From Streptomyces sp. NBC_00091 (lineage in GTDB: Bacteria > Actinomycetota > Actinomycetes > Streptomycetales > Streptomycetaceae): a stretch of 64,000 nt of DNA. The DNA lies in assembly GCF_026343185.1 (NCBI RefSeq), contig NZ_JAPEMA010000001.1:2480001-2544000 (forward strand), in the 5' to 3' direction. The translations under genes and the position numbers were made by a program. A model generated the notes under the pieces. The model worked only from the letters and a program-made list of their open reading frames with translations. It was not told the DNA's origin and did no database searches. This document shows positions 16,931 through 24,565 of this stretch, in pieces (the first letter of the stretch is position 1; each line of letters opens with the position of its first letter).

Positions 16931-17130
16931 AACATCCTCCAAGACTCAGCCGGGCTTCGACCTGCGATCTGCGAACTGCGAGACCCTGCTACCTGCGAAA
17001 ACGGTCGCCTGTTCGCGACCCACTGCCAAAAGGCTACGCGCTGCGGGGCCCGCTCCGCGTCCGCCCGGCGCCCTGAGATGCGACGGCGCCCTGAGATGCG
17101 GGGCGCCGCGACGGCCAGCACCCTTGACTG

Positions 17131-18090
17131 GTGAGCAACGGACTGGTGATCGCGGCCGTCGACGGATCCGAGCACAGCCTCCGCGCGCTGGAGTGGGCCC
17201 GCCTGGCGGCCCTGCGGCACGACACCGGGCTGCTGGTCGCCCACGTGCTGCCCGAGACCTCCCAGCTGTACGCCGGCCGCCGCTCGGCCCTGCACGACCC
17301 GAACGAGCCCGAGGAGTACGCCGACCCGGTGGGCGACCACGTGCGCGGCCTCCTGGAGGTCGCCCCCGAGCTGCCCCGGGAGGTCCGCTACGAGGCCCTG
17401 GAGGGCTCGGTACCGGCGGCCCTGCGGGTGATCAGCGGCGAGGGCTCGCCCCTGATGCTGGTGATGGGCTCCCGGGGGCGCGGCGGGTTCGCCGCGCTGC
17501 TGCTGGGGTCGAACAGCCGGGCCGTGGCCACCACCGCGAGCTGCCCGGTGGTGGTGGTCCCGCACGCGGACCGCGACGCGTCCGCCGACGCCGCGGGGGC
17601 CTCGGCGGGGGCCTCGGCCGGCCGGGTGGTGCTCGGGCTGCACGCCGCCGAGACACCCGAGGACGTACTGGCCTTCGCCTTCGCGGAAGCCGCCGCACGG
17701 GGGACCACCGTCCAGGTGGTGTCGGCGTACGCCCTCCCGCCCGGTCCGACGATGGTGATCGACAGCCCCTTCGCGGTGATCCCGCCCGAGGCGCTCGCCG
17801 ACGGCGGGGACGGGGTGCCGGCCGAACGGGAGATGCTGCGGGCCCAGACGGAGCGGCTGGCCCCGCTGCGGGCCCGGTACCCGGACGTACCCGTCGAGCA
17901 GGCCGCCGTGCCCGGGGACCCGGCCGGGCGGCTGGTGGAGGCGTCCCGGTCGGCCGCGCTGGTCGTGGTGGGCCGCCACCACCCCCGCGTACGGTCCCTG
18001 CTGATCGGGTCGGTGGCGCACGCGGTGCTCCAGCACGCGCACGGCCCGGTGGCCGTCGTACCGGCCCTCAGGGACGACCTGGAGCTCTGA
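17131..18090 (+). CDS. universal stress protein, tandem UspA domains
   Basis: 319 residues with two Usp domains (about 1-147 and 168-315). The first keeps the ATP-binding motif G-x2-G-x9-G-S in GSRGRGGFAALLLGSNSRAV. The second has VVGRHHPRVRSLLIGSVAHAV, where the first part of the motif is altered, so only domain 1 clearly binds ATP. Such tandem Usp proteins respond to stress or stationary phase; the specific role is unknown. It starts at GTG 17131. Two copies of GCGCCCTGAGATGCG lie in the upstream gap (about 17067-17100). Confidence 0.9.
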   Translation: MSNGLVIAAVDGSEHSLRALEWARLAALRHDTGLLVAHVLPETSQLYAGRRSALHDPNEPEEYADPVGDHVRGLLEVAPELPREVRYEALEGSVPAALRVISGEGSPLMLVMGSRGRGGFAALLLGSNSRAVATTASCPVVVVPHADRDASADAAGASAGASAGRVVLGLHAAETPEDVLAFAFAEAAARGTTVQVVSAYALPPGPTMVIDSPFAVIPPEALADGGDGVPAEREMLRAQTERLAPLRARYPDVPVEQAAVPGDPAGRLVEASRSAALVVVGRHHPRVRSLLIGSVAHAVLQHAHGPVAVVPALRDDLEL

Positions 18091-18244
18091 CGGCCGTCGC
18101 CGCACCCCGCACCCCTCCCCAACCCCTGACCTGGGCCGATCTGCGCAAGGGTGGCATCAAACGCGCCGGCCGGGGGAAGGTGGTGGCAGGGGGTCTGCTT
18201 CGCGCCTGCGGAGGAGGACGACGGACCAGCCTGGGGTGGTGCCG

Positions 18245-18445
18245 ATGCCCGAGACGCAGACGGACGACACCGACGGGAGCGAGGCGTACGAGGCGCCCGA
18301 GACGGCGGCGCAGCGCAGGGCGCGACGCGCGCAGTTCCTGCGCGACCTGAACGAGGCACGGGAGCTGCGCGACCGGGTCCAGCCCCGGCGCGCCCGCGCG
18401 GCCCGGATGCGCCAGCAGATGCGGATGCGTACGTTCCGCTGGTGA
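18245..18445 (+). CDS. small basic protein of unknown function
   Basis: 66 residues from ATG 18245, with GGGGTGG upstream. The N-terminal third is acidic (ETQTDDTDGSE). The rest is an Arg-rich helix (TAAQRRARRAQFLRDLNEARELR, then RARAARMRQQMRMRTFRW) that could bind nucleic acid. No named domain is recognised. It lies between the universal stress gene and the tadA pair; independent transcription is likely. Confidence 0.65.
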   Translation: MPETQTDDTDGSEAYEAPETAAQRRARRAQFLRDLNEARELRDRVQPRRARAARMRQQMRMRTFRW

Positions 18446-18638
18446 CCGGGGCCGCGACCGCCCCCCTGACCGGCGCCGCGACACGGCCACCGTGCGGAAG
18501 ACCTCTCGCATCGGCGCTGTTTCTGCCACGATGCCGATTGGGCGGGGTGCGGACAGCGGGCGTCACGGCCGTTCACACCCCAACCTCCGGCCGGGGGGAC
18601 CTCCAACCGGCACGCCTATGACCAGTGGGAGAGTCACG

Positions 18639-19187
18639 GTGTATTTCGCCGCACTGCTCGCGCGCACCGAAGACGGGTGGGAAGCGAGCGACCTGGAACT
18701 CGACGACGTCGAGTCCCTCAGTGATCTGATCGATCTCGCACGTTCCGCCGCTGTCGACGACGACACGGTGGTCGCCCTCATCGAGCAGGAGGACGCCTGG
18801 TTCGGCGTCATCCGCGTGGACGGAGAGGAGGACCCCCGGTACTTCGTGTCGAACGCCTCCGTAGCCGACCGCAGCTCCTACGGAGCGATGCTGACGAAGG
18901 AGCTGCTGGGCACCGACGAGGAGGACGACGAACTCGACGAACTGGACCTGGACGGCACCGAGGACGGCGAGGACGAACCGATCGCCGCCTACACGGACGA
19001 GGACGACGACGAGGACGACGAGCCGCGGGCCGGCTCCGAGCCGGTGCCGGCCGGTCCCCTCGGCGACCCGCGCCTGCTGGACGACCTCGGGGTCGGCCAC
19101 AAGGAGCTGATGTCCCTCGACGGAGAAGCGCTCTCGGAGATCGCCGACGCGCTCGGCGCCACCGACGTGCTGGAGGCCGTCCGCTAG
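18639..19187 (+). CDS. tRNA adenosine deaminase-associated protein
   Basis: About 182 residues. It begins VYFAALLARTEDGWEASD, as its relatives do, followed by a compact N-terminal domain (about 1-85). A highly acidic middle (EEDDELDELDLDG, then DEDDDEDDE) and a short helical C-terminus (LLDDLGVGHKELMSLDGEALSEIADALG) follow. This family is consistently encoded just before tadA in actinobacteria, hence the name. The biochemical role is not established; a chaperone or tRNA-mimic partner is plausible. GTG 18639 is preferred, with GGGAGAG upstream. The stop overlaps the tadA start by one base, so translation is coupled. Confidence 0.88.
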   Translation: MYFAALLARTEDGWEASDLELDDVESLSDLIDLARSAAVDDDTVVALIEQEDAWFGVIRVDGEEDPRYFVSNASVADRSSYGAMLTKELLGTDEEDDELDELDLDGTEDGEDEPIAAYTDEDDDEDDEPRAGSEPVPAGPLGDPRLLDDLGVGHKELMSLDGEALSEIADALGATDVLEAVR

Positions 19188-19678
19188 TGATCGCCGCGCA
19201 CGACATCACGTACGACCCCGATCCCGTACGGGATCCCTGGCGGGACTCCATGCGCCTGGCGCTCCAGGAGGCCGCCCTGGCGGTACCGGCCGGCGACGTG
19301 CCGGTCGGTGCCGTCGTGCTCGGCCCGGGCGGGGACCTCCTCGCCACCGGGCACAACGAACGGGAGGCCGTCGGTGATCCCACGGCGCACGCCGAGGTGC
19401 TGGCGCTGCGCCGGGCGGCCGCCCGGCTCGGGGAGTGGCGGCTGACGGGGTGCACGCTGGTGGTGACCCTGGAGCCGTGCGTGATGTGCGCGGGCGCGCT
19501 CGTACAGTCCCGCGTGGCCCGGGTCGTCTACGGCGCGGGGGACGAGAAGGCGGGCGCGGCGGGGTCGCTGTGGGACCTCGTACGCGACCGCAGGCTCAAC
19601 CACCGGCCCGAGGTGATCCGCGGGGTGCTGGAGCAGGAGTGCGCCCGGCAGCTGACCGACTTCTTCCGGGACCGGTGA
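19187..19678 (+). CDS. tadA: tRNA-specific adenosine deaminase
   Basis: 163 residues of the cytidine/deoxycytidylate deaminase fold. The zinc site is complete: HAE at 68-70 (His ligand, Glu70 proton shuttle) and PCVMC at 97-101. TadA converts A34 of tRNA-Arg(ACG) to inosine; the substrate, a tRNA-Arg with ACG anticodon, is encoded in this window at 37216-37288. The GTG at 19187 overlaps the preceding stop. A 21-bp tandem duplication straddles the TGA (19660-19701). Confidence 0.95.
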   Translation: MIAAHDITYDPDPVRDPWRDSMRLALQEAALAVPAGDVPVGAVVLGPGGDLLATGHNEREAVGDPTAHAEVLALRRAAARLGEWRLTGCTLVVTLEPCVMCAGALVQSRVARVVYGAGDEKAGAAGSLWDLVRDRRLNHRPEVIRGVLEQECARQLTDFFRDR

Positions 19679-19701
19679 GCCTTCTTCCGGTACCGGCGAG
19701 C
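19660..19701. repeat. 21-bp tandem duplication across the tadA stop codon
   Basis: 19660-19680 and 19681-19701 match at 19 of 21 positions (CTTCTTCCGG-x-ACCGG-x-GAGC). The first unit encodes the last residues and TGA of tadA; in the second unit the stop has become CGA. Confidence 0.85.
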
Positions 19702-19772
19702 GGGGCCCGGTGAGCAGGGCCACGTACTGCGGATTTGCAAACCACTCCCCACCGTGGGCTAGGATCTCTCTC

Positions 19773-19857
19773 GGTAGTGTGTCCGAGTGGCCGAAGGAGC
19801 TCGCCTCGAAAGCGAGTATGGGGCAACCCATCGGGGGTTCAAATCCCTCCACTACCG
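19773..19857 (+). tRNA. tRNA-Ser (anticodon CGA)
   Basis: 85 nt with a complete cloverleaf: acceptor GGTAGTG/CACTACC, anticodon stem-loop GCTCGCCTCGAAAGCGAG with CGA in the loop, long variable arm (ATGGGGCAACCCAT) and T-loop GTTCAAATC. The discriminator is G and CCA is not encoded. A -10 box TAGGAT lies at 19760-19765 with TTGCAA at 19735-19740 upstream. A perfect terminator palindrome follows at 19863. Confidence 0.97.
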
Positions 19858-19862
19858 CTCTT

Positions 19863-19894
19863 GAGAGCCCCGGTTCGTACGAACCGGGGCTCTC
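19863..19894 (+). terminator. terminator of tRNA-Ser(CGA)
   Basis: A 32-nt perfect palindrome (GAGAGCCCCGGTTCGT and its complement) begins 5 bases after the tRNA. Confidence 0.85.
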
Positions 19895-19940
19895 GTGCGT
19901 GCCCGCCGTGACCGCCCGCCCGCTCGGCCGTTGTCACGGC

Positions 19941-20234
19941 ATGACCAAGACCCAGCGCATGCTCGCCGCCTTCGCCCTCGCGGGGGCCGCCGCGGGCCTC
20001 GCCGCACCTGCCGCCTCCGCCGCCCCCGCGTCCGCCCCCATCGCCCTCCCGGACCTCCCGGCGGCCGCCCCGGGCATGCCGGCCGGCGCCCAGCCCACCT
20101 CCGTCGCGGAGATCGGCGCGAAGCTCGGCGAGGGAGCCAACCAGCTCAACCAGCTGATGACCGTGCCCGACCAGCTCGCCCCGCTGATCGCCCCCGCTGA
20201 GCCGGTCCTGGGCCTGGCCGGCGCCATCCAGTAG
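19941..20234 (+). CDS. small secreted protein of unknown function
   Basis: 97 residues. The first ~32 residues are a signal peptide (MLAAFALAGAAAGLAAPAAS before an Ala-Ala-Pro cleavage region). The mature part is short and Pro/Ala/Leu-rich (IALPDLPAAAPGMPAGAQP), ending in a helix (GEGANQLNQLMTVPDQLAPLI). There are no cysteines or catalytic motifs. The start is assigned from the signal peptide; a ribosome site is weak. A minus-strand terminator hairpin lies 62 bases downstream, belonging to an opposing transcript. Confidence 0.7.
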   Translation: MTKTQRMLAAFALAGAAAGLAAPAASAAPASAPIALPDLPAAAPGMPAGAQPTSVAEIGAKLGEGANQLNQLMTVPDQLAPLIAPAEPVLGLAGAIQ

Positions 20235-20282
20235 CCGTCCCCCCTCGGCAGCTCGTCCAGGTGCCACCGCCGCCCCCGTCCC

Positions 20283-20323
20283 GCAAAAACACGAAGAAGG
20301 CCCCGACCGGAGTCGGGACCTTC
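20283..20323 (-). terminator. minus-strand intrinsic terminator
   Basis: Minus strand GAAGGTCCCGACTCCGGTCG... folds into a 10-bp stem with GGGGCCTTC and is followed by TTCGTGTTTTTG (20295-20284). The T-rich run is on the minus-strand side only, so a transcript comes from the right. Confidence 0.7.
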
Positions 20324-20560
20324 GACGGTGGGGACGGGGGAAGTGGCAACGGGGGGACAAAGCCACTTCCCCCGGTGAGGACGGAACCTGCCAGCCCGAG
20401 CCGCAGTCAGGGGGGAAGCTTGCGGCTCGGACCCCGCAGTGAGGTCCTGTCCCTCACCCACCGGTTTCCTGCCAGAACCGGTGGGCTCGTGTTCCATCCT
20501 GCGCTTCCCCCGACCGGCCACCCAGCGGCAAAGGGCCCGTACCACAGGGTCATTGGTCCT
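20324..20560 (-). ncRNA. candidate structured non-coding RNA (unknown class)
   Basis: Minus-strand transcript inferred from the intrinsic terminator at 20283-20323. Reading 5'-3', at least three stable helices are visible: CCCACCGGTT/AACCGGTGGG (perfect 10 bp), a long stem GGTGAGGGACAGGACCT against AGGTTCCGTCCTCACC that encloses CCGAGCCGCA/TGCGGCTCGG, and GGGGGAAGTGGC/GCCACTTCCCCC just before the terminator. The 5' end cannot be fixed because no clear -10 is visible. It does not contain the SRP RNA GGAAGCAG loop, the tmRNA start, RNase P core motifs or a recognised riboswitch core. Strand and boundaries are inferred. Confidence 0.45.
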
Positions 20561-20641
20561 TAAAGGAAAGGTGAGTGTCCAAACCTGACCGGTTAGACTC
20601 ACCCGACTTTGCAGCGCCGGTTGGGGAGGCCGACACCGTTC

Positions 20642-20803
20642 ATGGACACCAAGAAGCTCATCACGGGCGTCCTCACCGTGTTCGTCCTCTTCGTGATCAT
20701 CACCCAGCCGAAGCGGGCGGCGGAGATGGTGGGAATAGGCTTCCAAGGCATATCGGATGCCGCATCCGGCATCGGCGAGTTCATCACCGAACTGGTGAAC
20801 TGA
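20642..20803 (+). CDS. 53-residue single-pass membrane protein
   Basis: MDTKKLITGVLTVFVLFVIIT forms one transmembrane helix (about 5-21), followed by a short amphipathic region (QPKRAAEMVGIGFQGISDAASGIGEFITELVN). The high hydrophobicity, GGGGAGG upstream and a strong terminator after the stop support a real gene despite its length. I recall near-identical short proteins in other Streptomyces, without function. It lies directly upstream of sigF, on the same strand, but is separated by a terminator. Confidence 0.78.
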   Translation: MDTKKLITGVLTVFVLFVIITQPKRAAEMVGIGFQGISDAASGIGEFITELVN

Positions 20804-20835
20804 ACCCGTACGCTGAAGCGATTTCCGGACTTCCG

Positions 20836-20863
20836 GGCCCCCCACTCCGACGGGTGGGGGGCC
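20836..20863 (+). terminator. intrinsic terminator after the 53-residue gene
   Basis: GGCCCCCCAC pairs with GTGGGGGGCC around an 8-base loop and is followed by TTTCGCG. Confidence 0.8.
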
Positions 20864-20985
20864 TTTCGCGTTCACGGCCGGGGCGGCCGGTAAAAAGAAT
20901 ACCCCGATATGCCCAACTTGCCCTCAACACGGCCATATACGGTGCTTGCGCATAGTGCACATCTCTTGTGATGCTATGACCGCTT

Positions 20986-21021
20986 TTGACCGATGAGTTG
21001 ACCGAAGAGTTGACCGAAGGG
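20986..21021 (+). repeat. three 12-bp direct repeats upstream of sigF
   Basis: TTGACCGA recurs at 20986, 20998 and 21010, exactly 12 bp apart (units TTGACCGATGAG, TTGACCGAAGAG, TTGACCGAAGGG). The last unit runs into the ribosome site (GAAGGGGTGG) of the GTG at 21027. Confidence 0.8.
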
Positions 21022-21026
21022 GTGGC

Positions 21027-22028
21027 GTGACCGTGCCGGCCAGTACTGCGCCTCAGGTACCTCCCCAGCAAGAGCTCCGTCCCCAGGAGCCGCGGGCGCA
21101 CGAACCCCGCCAGGAGCCGCACGAGGGCCCCCAGGACCGCCCGTCGGCCACCCTGGTCACCACGACCGCCACCGCCGCCACCGCCGCCCCCACGGCGCCC
21201 GCGGCCCCCCTCGCCCCCGGCGCCGTCGGCGCCCCCGTCGAGCCGGCCCCGCCGAGGCCCCAGGGGCGGGGCGCCGACACCCGGGCCCTGACCCAGGTGC
21301 TCTTCGGGCAGCTGAAGGACCTGGAGCCGGGCACCAGCGAGCACCACCGGGTGCGCGGGGCCCTCATCGAGGCCAACCTCCCGCTCGTCCGGTACGCGGC
21401 CGCCCGCTTCCGCAGCCGCAACGAGCCGATGGAGGACGTGGTCCAGGTCGGCACCATCGGCCTGATCAACGCGATCGACCGCTTCGACCCGGAGCGCGGG
21501 GTCCAGTTCCCCACCTTCGCCATGCCGACGGTCGTGGGTGAGATCAAACGGTACTTTCGCGACAACGTCCGCACCGTCCACGTCCCGCGCCGCCTCCACG
21601 AGCTGTGGGTGCAGGTCAACGCCGCCACCGAGGACCTCACCACCCTCCACGGCCGCACCCCGACCACCGCCGAGATCGCCGAGCGGCTGCGGATCGGCGA
21701 GGACGAGGTGCTCTCCTGCATCGAGGCCGGCCGCAGCTACCACGCGACCTCGCTGGAGGCCGCCCAGGAGGGCGACGGCATGCCCGGCCTGCTCGACCGG
21801 CTCGGCTACGAGGACCCCGAGCTGGCCGGCGTCGAGCACCGCGACCTCGTACGCCACCTGCTGGTCCAGCTGCCCGAGCGGGAGCAGCGGATCCTCCTCC
21901 TGCGCTACTACAACAACCTGACGCAGTCGCAGATCAGCGCGGAGCTCGGCGTCTCGCAGATGCACGTGTCGCGGCTGCTCGCCCGGAGCTTCGCCCGTCT
22001 GAGATCCGCAAACAGGATCGAGGCTTAA
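21027..22028 (+). CDS. sigF: SigB/SigF/SigG-family RNA polymerase sigma factor, SigF-like
   Basis: 333 residues. The first ~85 are an unusual Pro/Ala/Gln/Glu-rich extension. Regions 2 ([33 protein letters not shown]), 3 ([13 protein letters not shown]) and 4 ([34 protein letters not shown]) follow. This is the alternative-sigma type controlled by anti-sigma factors; in S. coelicolor sigF is needed late in spore maturation. The name rests on family plus order: tadA and tRNA-Ser nearby and a paralogue (SigN-like) immediately downstream. No rsbW/rsbV pair is adjacent. The start is GTG 21027 with GAAGGGGTGG; it may be translated from a leader with three 12-bp repeats. Confidence 0.82.
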   Translation: MTVPASTAPQVPPQQELRPQEPRAHEPRQEPHEGPQDRPSATLVTTTATAATAAPTAPAAPLAPGAVGAPVEPAPPRPQGRGADTRALTQVLFGQLKDLEPGTSEHHRVRGALIEANLPLVRYAAARFRSRNEPMEDVVQVGTIGLINAIDRFDPERGVQFPTFAMPTVVGEIKRYFRDNVRTVHVPRRLHELWVQVNAATEDLTTLHGRTPTTAEIAERLRIGEDEVLSCIEAGRSYHATSLEAAQEGDGMPGLLDRLGYEDPELAGVEHRDLVRHLLVQLPEREQRILLLRYYNNLTQSQISAELGVSQMHVSRLLARSFARLRSANRIEA

Positions 22029-22257
22029 CCGGATCGGGTGGAGCCGTTACCGCGTTTCCCTACAGAATCGGCTCATTCCGCTCGGTCGGCTCTCTGTCGC
22101 TGGAGATACTTGTCGACATGACGCTACAGCGTGTTGCCGACATGTGACATTCTGCTGGAACCGCGTTTGCCGCAGCCCCGCCTCCGGTATTCAGGTGGAG
22201 GCTGCGTTCCTCCGACGGGCGCAGAGACGCGACCGTCCGCGACCTCAAGGGGGTGGC

Positions 22258-23097
22258 ATGTCCGCAGAACAGGGCAGCTCCAAGGTGCTCACGCTCGTCA
22301 AGCGTGAGCTGCCGGCAGTGTCCGACCGCTCGGAAGCCATCGACACCCGCACCCTCTCCCGCTCCCTCTTCCAGCGACTTGCCGCCCTGGACGCGGACAG
22401 CCCCGAACGGGCGTACGTACGTGACACCCTGATCGAGCTGAACCTGCCGCTGGTGCGCTACGCGGCGGCCCGGTTCCGCAGCCGCAACGAGCCGATGGAG
22501 GACATCGTCCAGGTCGGCACCATCGGCCTGATCAAGGCGATCGACCGGTTCGACTGCGAACGCGGCGTGGAGTTCCCGACGTTCGCGATGCCGACCGTCG
22601 TGGGCGAGATCAAACGATTCTTTCGGGACACTTCCTGGTCCGTCCGCGTCCCGCGCCGGCTCCAGGAACTGCGCCTCGCGCTGACCAAGGCCAGCGACGA
22701 GCTCGCCCAGAAGCTGGACCGGTCCCCGACCGTTCCGGAGCTGGCGGCCGTGCTCGGCGTGACCGAGGAGGAGGTCGTCGACGGCCTCGCCGTGGGCAAC
22801 GCCTACACCGCCTCCTCGCTCGACTCGCCCTCCCCGGAGGACGAGGGCGGCGAGGGCTCGCTCGCGGACCGGCTCGGGTACGAGGACAGCGCGCTCGAGG
22901 GTGTGGAGTACCGCGAGTCGCTCAAGCCGCTGCTGGCCAAACTCGCGCCCCGGGAACGGCAGATCATCATGCTGCGGTTCTTCGCGAACATGACCCAGTC
23001 GCAGATCGGCGAGGAGGTCGGCATCTCCCAGATGCATGTCTCCCGGCTGCTCACCCGGACGCTCGCCCAGCTGCGGACGGGCCTGATCGGGGACTGA
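22258..23097 (+). CDS. sigN: SigB/SigF/SigG-family sigma factor, SigN-like
   Basis: 279 residues, highly similar to its upstream neighbour through regions 2-4 ([64 protein letters not shown]) but without the long Pro-rich N-terminus. In S. coelicolor, SigN is encoded next to SigF and acts in a subapical stem compartment of aerial hyphae; the assignment here is by position and family. The ATG at 22258 follows AAGGGGGTGG. The 229-bp gap suggests its own promoter. A perfect 13-bp duplication spans the stop codon (23092-23117). Confidence 0.8.
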   Translation: MSAEQGSSKVLTLVKRELPAVSDRSEAIDTRTLSRSLFQRLAALDADSPERAYVRDTLIELNLPLVRYAAARFRSRNEPMEDIVQVGTIGLIKAIDRFDCERGVEFPTFAMPTVVGEIKRFFRDTSWSVRVPRRLQELRLALTKASDELAQKLDRSPTVPELAAVLGVTEEEVVDGLAVGNAYTASSLDSPSPEDEGGEGSLADRLGYEDSALEGVEYRESLKPLLAKLAPRERQIIMLRFFANMTQSQIGEEVGISQMHVSRLLTRTLAQLRTGLIGD

Positions 23098-23117
23098 GCC
23101 ACGAGACTGAGCCACGA
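23092..23117. repeat. 13-bp perfect tandem duplication across the sigN stop
   Basis: GACTGAGCCACGA occurs twice in a row (23092-23104 and 23105-23117). The first copy includes the last Asp codon and TGA. Confidence 0.9.
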
Positions 23118-23160
23118 GCGCGGGGTTCACATTTGACATTCCGTCAGGAAAACTGGCGCG

Positions 23161-24006
23161 ATGCGAACGGGATCCCGCGCTGCGCTCACCCTCGCCCTGT
23201 GCTGCACGGCCGCCGCCGCCCTCACCGGCTGCGGCGGCCCGGGACGCGGCTACGTCGCCGTGGGCGCGGCGGCCCCCGGCCCCGAACGGGGTGCGGGGGA
23301 GAACGTGCCGCCCCGGAGCCAGGTGGAGTTCCAGCCGCTGGCGCCTGCCGGATCGGGCCCTTCCGCGGGCGCTTCCGTTCTTACGCCGCCCGGCGCGCCC
23401 GGGTCCCAGCCGCCCGGTGGCTCCGCCCAAGGCGGAGCGACGGCCACCGCCCCCGGAGGCTCCGACCCGGCCCCCGGCACCCCGCCGGACCCAGGCACCC
23501 CTGCCGCCCCCGGCGGCACCGGGGGCGCGGGCACCGGCGGCACACCGCCGGGCGGAGGCAGCCCACCGGCCCCTCCCGGGACCCCCGGCACCCCGACCCC
23601 TCCCGCCACACCCGGAACTCCAGGCACCCCGGCCCCTCCGGCCCCTCCCGCCCCTCCCGCCCCGAAGCCGGGCACCACACCGCCGGCCCCGCCGGCCACC
23701 CCGGCCCAGCTCACGCTGAGCGCCCCGGTCCGCGCGGCGGCGCCCGACCGCTGGTGCGAACGCGTCACGGTGACCTTCACCAACACCGGGAGCACCGCGG
23801 CCCGTTCGGGCACGGTCGGCTTCGCGACGCACATCATCGGCGCCCTCGGCGTCGACTGGGCCACGATCACCACGACCCAGCCCCTGCCCGCCCCGCTCGC
23901 CGGCGGCGCGTCGAAGACGCAGACCTACACGGTCTGCGTCGAGGCCTGGCGGGTCCCGCTGGGCATGCACGTGGAGACCCGGAAGGTCACCGCCACCTGG
24001 AGCTGA
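23161..24006 (+). CDS. Pro/Gly-rich lipoprotein
   Basis: 281 residues. A signal sequence (ALTLALCCTAAAALTGC) ends in lipobox LTGC with the modified Cys near residue 24. A ~150-residue low-complexity region rich in Pro-Gly-Thr-Ala follows (PGTPGTPAPPAPPAPP type). The C-terminal ~100 residues form a folded domain starting LTLSAPVRAAAPDRWCERVTVTFTNTG. It has two cysteines and looks like an immunoglobulin-like beta sandwich. It is presumably anchored on the outer face of the membrane with the C-terminal domain displayed on the Pro-rich stalk. Function unknown. Confidence 0.8.
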   Translation: MRTGSRAALTLALCCTAAAALTGCGGPGRGYVAVGAAAPGPERGAGENVPPRSQVEFQPLAPAGSGPSAGASVLTPPGAPGSQPPGGSAQGGATATAPGGSDPAPGTPPDPGTPAAPGGTGGAGTGGTPPGGGSPPAPPGTPGTPTPPATPGTPGTPAPPAPPAPPAPKPGTTPPAPPATPAQLTLSAPVRAAAPDRWCERVTVTFTNTGSTAARSGTVGFATHIIGALGVDWATITTTQPLPAPLAGGASKTQTYTVCVEAWRVPLGMHVETRKVTATWS

Positions 24007-24058
24007 GCCCGGAGCGGTGGGCTTTCCGATTCCTTTACCGCCCCACCCCCAGATTCAT

Positions 24059-24100
24059 TTGCCTGTAGCAACCATGCGGTTCTATGGTTGCCCTAAGCAA
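24059..24100 (+). promoter_or_regulatory. paired MarR-type operators TTGC-N5-GCAA
   Basis: TTGC-CTGTA-GCAA at 24059-24071 and TTGC-CCTAA-GCAA at 24088-24100, 29 bp apart. GCAACCAT/ATGGTTGC (24068-24091) ties them into a larger dyad. They end 20 bases before the marR-like GTG at 24121, suggesting autoregulation of the marR-MFS operon. Confidence 0.7.
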
Positions 24101-24120
24101 CAAGATGGGGGTGGCTCCCG

Positions 24121-24552
24121 GTGACCACGCGGACAGCCCAGCACACCCGGTACGAGGAACTGGCCCGCCAGCTCACCGGCGTCGGCGCGGTCAAACGCGA
24201 CCTGGCCCGGGTCCTGCCCCCGCACTGCCCGCCCGGATCCGCCGCCGTCCTCACCATCCTCGACCGGCACGGCGAGATGCGGCTCAGCCGGCTGACCGAG
24301 TTCATGGCCGTCGACATCTCGGTCAGCAGCCGGCACGTCGCCCACGTGGCGCAGCACGGCTGGATCGAGCGGGAGACCGACCCCGGCGACGGCCGCTGCC
24401 GGATCCTGCGCCTCACCGAGGCGGGCCGCGCCATGCTCACCGACCTCGGCGCCCGCTACACGGACGCGCTGGAGAAGGCGCTGGCCGGCTGGTCGGCCGA
24501 GGACATCGACGTACTGAACACCCTGCTGGCCCGACTCCGATCGAGCTTCTAG
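24121..24552 (+). CDS. MarR-family transcriptional regulator
   Basis: 143 residues with the MarR winged helix: SAAVLTILDRHGEMRLSRLTEFMAVDISVSSRHVAHVAQHGWIERETDPGDGRCRILRLTEAGRAML (about 40-105) contains helix-turn-helix and the wing DPGDGR. The start is a GTG. It is encoded 13 bases upstream of a drug-efflux MFS gene, the usual arrangement for a repressor that releases its own operon on binding a phenolic or antibiotic ligand. Two candidate operators lie just upstream. Confidence 0.92.
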   Translation: MTTRTAQHTRYEELARQLTGVGAVKRDLARVLPPHCPPGSAAVLTILDRHGEMRLSRLTEFMAVDISVSSRHVAHVAQHGWIERETDPGDGRCRILRLTEAGRAMLTDLGARYTDALEKALAGWSAEDIDVLNTLLARLRSSF

Positions 24553-24565
24553 GCAAAGGAAAAAC

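Larger units (their letters stand above)
20235..20641. other. 407-bp intergenic region, likely housing a structured RNA
   Basis: No credible protein gene. The region is packed with long complementary segments and a minus-strand intrinsic terminator, described as the ncRNA candidate at 20324-20560. The plus strand at 20570-20603 has an inverted repeat (GGTGAGT...ACTCACC). TAGACT at 20594-20599 is a possible -10 box for the small membrane gene at 20642. Confidence 0.55.

Noticed and set aside
20283..20560. SRP RNA, 6S RNA, tmRNA, cobalamin or c-di-AMP riboswitch identity for the RNA candidate
   Set aside because: Hallmark sequences of each (for example the GGAAGCAG SRP loop) are not present on either strand.
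20975..21030. Leader peptide before sigF through the 12-bp repeats
   Set aside because: The frame running through the repeats has no convincing start codon, and a stop lies just upstream.
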